Below are positions 28,850-32,777 of a DNA stretch of 32,777 nt, piece by piece. The DNA lies in NCBI GenBank assembly GCA_930989745.1, contig CAKNMY010000020.1:1-32777 (forward strand), given 5' to 3'. Each line of letters starts with the position of its first letter. Positions within the stretch are counted from its first letter, which is position 1. Both the position numbers and the translations under genes were made by a program. This DNA comes from an uncultured Lachnospiraceae bacterium (GTDB lineage: Bacteria > Bacillota > Clostridia > Lachnospirales > Lachnospiraceae). The notes below the pieces were generated by a model. It did no database searches and had not been told where the DNA came from. It worked only from the letters and a program-made list of their open reading frames with translations.

Positions 28850-30379
28850 ATGCAGATAACGACATTTGCAGCGATTGAGATCGGTACGTACAGTACCAGC
28901 ATGGAGATCTTTGAGATCTCAAAGAAGCAGGGGCTGCGCACAGTCAACAGCCTGCGCCACCGCCTGGAGCTTGGAAAGGACGCGTTCCGCACAGGAAAGA
29001 TCAGTGTGGAATTTGTGGAGCAGCTCTGCCGGATTTTAAAGGATTTTAAGAATGTAATGCAGGAATATCAGGTCAGCGCCTACCGTGCCCTTGGAACGAG
29101 CGCTCTGCGCGAGGCGGAGAACAGCCTGTTCGTCCTGGGACGGATTGAACAGTCAGCGGGCATCAAGGTAGAGCTTCTGAGCAACTCTGAGCAGCGCTTT
29201 TACACCTATAAGGGAATTGCGGCAAAGGAGGCGGCGTTCCAGAAGATCATAGAAAAGGGAACTGCCATTCTCGATGTCGACGGGGGAAGTATCCAGATTT
29301 CGCTGTTTGACAAGGATACGCTGGTGACGACCCAGAATATTAAGATGGGAAGTATGAGGGTCCGCGAACGTCTGCACGAAGTACAGAAGAAGACAATTCA
29401 CTACGAAAGACTTGTGCAGGAGCTGATTCATAATGAGATTTTCAGCTTCAAGAAGATGTATCTGAAAGACAGGAAGATTGAAAATGTAATTATCCGGGGA
29501 GATTATTTCACGCGGATCAGTGAGAAAAATCCCAGCAGAACGTTCTCGAGAGAGGAATTCCAGGAGTGGTATCAGATGGTGACCAGAATATCGCCGATTG
29601 AACTGGCGGTAAAGGTGGGTATTCCTCATGAGTATGCATCACTTTTGCAGCCGTCTGCGATTATTTACCGGGAACTGATCGAGGAGATGGGCGCCCAGAC
29701 GATCTGGATGCCGGATGTCAAGCTGGCGGACGGCATTGCCTATGATTTTGCCGAGAAGAAGAAGCTTTTAAAGTCAGCCCATAATTTCGAGAACGATATC
29801 CTTATGGCGGCCAGAAATATCGGAAAGCGCTACGCGGTGAGCAAAGCGCACGTACTTCAGGTGGATAAAACTGCCACAGCGATTTTTGACGGAATGAAGA
29901 AACATCACGGGCTCGGAGACAGAGAGCGGCTTTTGCTGCAGATTGCTGTCCTTGTGCACGACTGCGGAAAATATATCAGCCTTGGAAATGTCGCGGAGTG
30001 TTCTTACAGCATTATCATGGCGACGGAGATTATCGGGCTGTCGCATGCAGAGCGCGAGATGATTGCGAATATCGTCCGCTTCAATACGCTGCCGCTGCCG
30101 TCGTATGAGCAGCTCGCGAGAGAGAGCAGCTTCGGCAAGAAGCAGTATCTGACGGTTGCCAAGCTGACGGCGATCCTGCGTCTGGCAAATGCGCTGGACA
30201 GAAGCCATCTGCAGAAAATGGAAGAGATTAAGGTGGCGCTTAGGGATCTGGAATTGGTGATCACCATCAGCGCTCACCAGGATTATACGCTGGAACTGGG
30301 CCTTCTCGACGAGAAGAAGGACTTTTTTGAGGAGATTTTCCATGTAAGGCCTGTCGTGAAGCTGAAGAAACTGATTTGA
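28850..30379 (+). CDS. ppx: Ppx/GppA-family phosphatase with C-terminal HD domain
   Basis: This 509-residue protein has an N-terminal Ppx/GppA actin-like fold (about 5-300) and a C-terminal HD-type domain (about 315-505). Family relatives hydrolyse polyphosphate or pppGpp. Two ATPase-type motifs are altered: the normally Asp-led first motif reads IEIGTYS (E10) and the second reads DVDGGS (142-147) instead of the usual DIGGGS. The catalytic-region segment reads SNSEQRF instead of the familiar SGEEEA-like sequence. The HD domain has H334, H370-D371 (VLVHDCGKY) and a later H-rich helix. Activity is therefore plausible but unproven. It lies directly upstream of ppk1, 33 bases apart. Confidence 0.9.
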   Translation: MQITTFAAIEIGTYSTSMEIFEISKKQGLRTVNSLRHRLELGKDAFRTGKISVEFVEQLCRILKDFKNVMQEYQVSAYRALGTSALREAENSLFVLGRIEQSAGIKVELLSNSEQRFYTYKGIAAKEAAFQKIIEKGTAILDVDGGSIQISLFDKDTLVTTQNIKMGSMRVRERLHEVQKKTIHYERLVQELIHNEIFSFKKMYLKDRKIENVIIRGDYFTRISEKNPSRTFSREEFQEWYQMVTRISPIELAVKVGIPHEYASLLQPSAIIYRELIEEMGAQTIWMPDVKLADGIAYDFAEKKKLLKSAHNFENDILMAARNIGKRYAVSKAHVLQVDKTATAIFDGMKKHHGLGDRERLLLQIAVLVHDCGKYISLGNVAECSYSIIMATEIIGLSHAEREMIANIVRFNTLPLPSYEQLARESSFGKKQYLTVAKLTAILRLANALDRSHLQKMEEIKVALRDLELVITISAHQDYTLELGLLDEKKDFFEEIFHVRPVVKLKKLI

Positions 30380-30412
30380 GAATAAAATCAATAAGGATTA
30401 GGGGGAAAAAGT

Positions 30413-32554
30413 ATGGAAGCAATTGATTATACAAATCCTGAATATTATCGAAACAGGGAGCTGAGCTGGATTGGATTTAACGAGAGAGTTCTGAGTGAGG
30501 CGAAGGATAAGCAGATCCCTCTGTTTGAAAGACTGAAGTTTTTGAGTATTACGGCATCGAATCTGGATGAATTCTTTATGATTCGTGTTGCCTCTCTGAA
30601 AGATATGGTACATGCCGGCTACACCAAGCCGGATATCGCGGGCATGACCGCGAAAGAGCAGCTTGAGAAGATTTCCGTGAAGACACATGAGCTGGTGCAG
30701 GAACAGTATCGGACGTATAACCGTTCGCTGCTTCCGGCGCTCCAGGGCGCGGGACTGTGCGTGGTGGAGCGCCATGAGAAGCTGACGAAGAAGCAGGCAG
30801 AGTACGTGGATCAGTATTTTGAGGAGAATGTCTATCCTGTACTCACGCCTATGGCGATGGACTCTGCCCGTCCGTTTCCTCTGATTCGGAATAAATCTCT
30901 GAACATCGGCGCGCTGATCCGCAAGAAGGACGCAAAGAAGGGCAAAGAGGAGCTGGAGTTTGCAACTGTGCAGGTTCCTTCCGTGCTTCCGCGTATTGTG
31001 GATATTCCGTCCGAGGAGGAGGGAATGCGCACAGTGATCCTGCTCGAGGAGATTATTGAGAGAAATATCGGAAAGCTGTATCTGAGCAACGAGGTAGTAT
31101 GCGCGCATCAGTTCCGCATCATGAGGAACGCGGATCTCAGTATTGACGAGGACGATGCGGCGGACCTTTTAAAGGAGATTCAGAAGCAGCTCAAGAAGCG
31201 CCAGTGGGGCGAGGTTATCCGCCTGGAGTTTAATGAGAAGATGGATAAGCGCCTGCAGAAGTTCCTGAAGACGGAGTTTGATATCCGCGACGAGGACACA
31301 TTTGCTGTGAACGGTCCGATCGACCTGACATTTCTGATGAAGCTGTACGGCATAGACGGTTTTGAGAAATATAAAGTTCCGAAGCATGTTCCTGCACAGG
31401 TTCCTGCGCTGATGAACGGAAGAAGTATTTTTGAAAATATCCGGAGAGGAGATATTTTGCTTCACCATCCGTATATGACGTTTGATCCGGTAGTGGATTT
31501 TGTGCGTCAGGCAGCAAAGGATCCCGATGTGCTCGCAATTAAGCAGACGCTGTACCGCGTCAGCGGAAATTCTCCGATCATTGCGGCTCTCGCTCAGGCA
31601 GCGGAAAATGGAAAGCAGGTATGCGTGCTTGTGGAGCTGAAAGCGCGTTTTGATGAGGAAAATAATATTGTGTGGGCGAAGATGCTTGAGAAAGCAGGCT
31701 GCCATGTAATTTACGGACTTCTGGGACTGAAGACGCACAGCAAAATTACGCTGGTGGTGCGCAAGGAGGACAGCGGAATCCGCAGATATGTGCATCTGGG
31801 AACCGGAAATTATAACGATTCCACAGCAAAGATGTACACGGACTGCGGCCTTCTGACCTGCGACGAACGCATCGGACAGGATGCGACTGCGGTCTTCAAT
31901 ATGCTCTCCGGATATTCGGAGCCGGATTCCTGGAATAAACTGGCAGTTGCTCCGATCTGGCTTCGCGACCGCTTCCTGCATCTGATTTCCATGGAGGAGG
32001 AGAATGCGAAGAAAGGGAACAAGGCACGCATAATCGCGAAGATGAACTCTCTGTGTGATAGAGAGATTATCGCGGCGCTCTATAAGGCGTCCGCAGCAGG
32101 AGTGAAGATCGATCTGATTGTCCGCGGAATCTGCTGCTTAAAGACCGGAATTCCGGGAATCAGTGAGAATATCACAGTGCGTTCTATTGTAGGAAATTTC
32201 CTGGAACACAGCAGGATCTTCTATTTCTACGCGAACGGAAGCGAAGAGATCTACATGGGAAGCGCCGACTGGATGCCGAGAAACCTGGACAAACGTGTGG
32301 AGATTATCTTCCCGGTGGAGGATGAGGTGCTGAAGGAAGAAGTGATTCACATTCTTGACATTCAACTCAGAGATAACATAAAAGCGCACATTCTGCAGAC
32401 GGATGGAAGCTATAAAAAAGAGGACAGAAGAGGAAAGGAAGCCTTGAACTCTCAGGACTACTTCTGCAGAGAAGCGCAGGAGAGAGCGAAGGTTCCGGAG
32501 GAAAGTGAGGAGACAAGAGTCTTTATTCCGGCGGAACATCCTCAGGATGAATAA
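30413..32554 (+). CDS. ppk1: Polyphosphate kinase 1
   Basis: The 713-residue enzyme makes inorganic polyphosphate reversibly from ATP at the membrane. The N-terminal domain opens with NRELSWIGFNERVL and the ITASNLDEFFMIRVA segment. The head domain is followed by two phospholipase D-like catalytic halves. The autophosphorylated histidine H442 lies in LKTHSK and the second conserved histidine H599 in LEHSRIF; R382 (YRVSGNS) and R412 (ARFDEENN) are also in place. The start has AGGGGG upstream. Length matches Ppk1 enzymes. It is the last gene of the pheA operon and ends with a large terminator. Confidence 0.97.
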   Translation: MEAIDYTNPEYYRNRELSWIGFNERVLSEAKDKQIPLFERLKFLSITASNLDEFFMIRVASLKDMVHAGYTKPDIAGMTAKEQLEKISVKTHELVQEQYRTYNRSLLPALQGAGLCVVERHEKLTKKQAEYVDQYFEENVYPVLTPMAMDSARPFPLIRNKSLNIGALIRKKDAKKGKEELEFATVQVPSVLPRIVDIPSEEEGMRTVILLEEIIERNIGKLYLSNEVVCAHQFRIMRNADLSIDEDDAADLLKEIQKQLKKRQWGEVIRLEFNEKMDKRLQKFLKTEFDIRDEDTFAVNGPIDLTFLMKLYGIDGFEKYKVPKHVPAQVPALMNGRSIFENIRRGDILLHHPYMTFDPVVDFVRQAAKDPDVLAIKQTLYRVSGNSPIIAALAQAAENGKQVCVLVELKARFDEENNIVWAKMLEKAGCHVIYGLLGLKTHSKITLVVRKEDSGIRRYVHLGTGNYNDSTAKMYTDCGLLTCDERIGQDATAVFNMLSGYSEPDSWNKLAVAPIWLRDRFLHLISMEEENAKKGNKARIIAKMNSLCDREIIAALYKASAAGVKIDLIVRGICCLKTGIPGISENITVRSIVGNFLEHSRIFYFYANGSEEIYMGSADWMPRNLDKRVEIIFPVEDEVLKEEVIHILDIQLRDNIKAHILQTDGSYKKEDRRGKEALNSQDYFCREAQERAKVPEESEETRVFIPAEHPQDE

Positions 32555-32569
32555 GAAGAAAGTGTAAAA

Positions 32570-32650
32570 CCCCAGATATATACCGCTGCCGTGGGAGCGC
32601 TGGCGTACCCGTCATTGCTGCCGCGGCAGCAGTATATCTGGGGGATTTTT
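32570..32650 (+). terminator. Large terminator after ppk1 with a duplicated stem arm
   Basis: Outer arms CCCCAGATATA (32570-32580) and TATATCTGGGG (32633-32643) are perfect, an inner GCTGCCG (32585-32591) pairs with CGGCAGC (32624-32630), and TTTTT follows. The 5' arm GCTGCCG is repeated at 32617-32623, forming a 14-base palindrome with the 3' arm, so two alternative inner structures exist. Confidence 0.9.
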
Positions 32651-32725
32651 CGAGAGACATTAAAAATATCTAAAAGACAGATAAACAAGAAAATTCCGAA
32701 AGTTAGAAAAATTTATAAAAAGGGG

Positions 32726-32754
32726 TTGACGGATCGAAAACCACGTGGTATTAT
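32726..32754 (+). promoter_or_regulatory. Strong promoter at the right edge
   Basis: TTGACG (32726-32731) and TATTAT (32749-32754) are 17 bases apart with a long AT-rich region (32655-32723) upstream that could act as an UP element. The palindrome ACCACGTGGT (32740-32749) fills the spacer end. The transcribed gene lies beyond the window. Confidence 0.8.
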
Positions 32755-32777
32755 ATGGAAGCTGTCGCGGGGCGGGA

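Noticed and set aside
1-32777. CRISPR arrays, tRNA genes, insertion sequences and prophage genes
   Set aside because: No regularly spaced direct repeats, cloverleaf sequences, transposase motifs or phage structural genes were recognised on either strand when reading by eye.

Overview
The window looks like a chromosomal segment of a Clostridia-class Firmicute, most likely a Lachnospiraceae-type gut anaerobe. The clues are the macromolecular-synthesis block dgt-dnaG-rpoD-trmK-nif3, strong AGGAGG-type ribosome sites, a YesM/YesN two-component pair next to CUT1 sugar transporters that lack their own ATPase, a pyrBI pair, and a moderate GC content with AT-rich promoters. Genus is not determinable from what I can see. 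Almost all genes are intact; I saw no insertion sequence, prophage, tRNA or CRISPR array.

Layout. (1) 1-1907: a pRiA4b ORF-3-like protein and an orphan sugar-binding lipoprotein, closed by a terminator. (2) 1930-9212: dgt, dnaG, rpoD (sigA), trmK, a Nif3-like metal protein and a TGS/uridine-kinase-like protein, tightly spaced on the + strand. (3) 9233-12123: the RNase P RNA with its own promoter and terminator, then maf, an unusual GNAT-acetyltransferase/hotdog-thioesterase fusion and an AraC-type regulator. (4) 12150-13400: an AT-richer island with a candidate short leader transcript and an unrecognised exported single-pass membrane protein. (5) 13436-24574: a sugar-utilisation region. An amylosucrase-like GH13 enzyme and a LacI regulator lie on the - strand. 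Divergent from them are a solute-binding lipoprotein, a YesM-type sensor kinase and a YesN-type response regulator, followed by a second binding protein and two permeases. (6) 24632-26305: a small membrane protein, then pyrI and pyrB on the - strand. (7) 26352-32650: pheA, a DUF815 AAA ATPase, a divergent Ppx/GppA-HD protein and polyphosphate kinase, apparently one operon. A strong promoter for something beyond the window lies at the right edge.

How the parts fit. The LacI protein probably controls amylosucrase: a near-palindrome sits at the predicted start of a very good promoter. The binding-protein/YesM/YesN operon probably senses an extracellular saccharide and drives the adjacent ABC transporter, which must borrow a shared ATPase from elsewhere. 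The last operon pairs polyphosphate synthesis with a polyphosphatase-family protein and an uncharacterised ATPase.

The most notable anomalies are: a PheA whose chorismate mutase domain seems to have lost about 26 residues, including catalytic positions, while the dehydratase and ACT parts are intact; the GNAT-thioesterase fusion; the leader/attenuator-like segment before the unknown membrane protein; and a Ppx-family protein with substitutions in its nucleotide/phosphate motifs. Computational assignments here come from reading motifs by eye, not from database searches.
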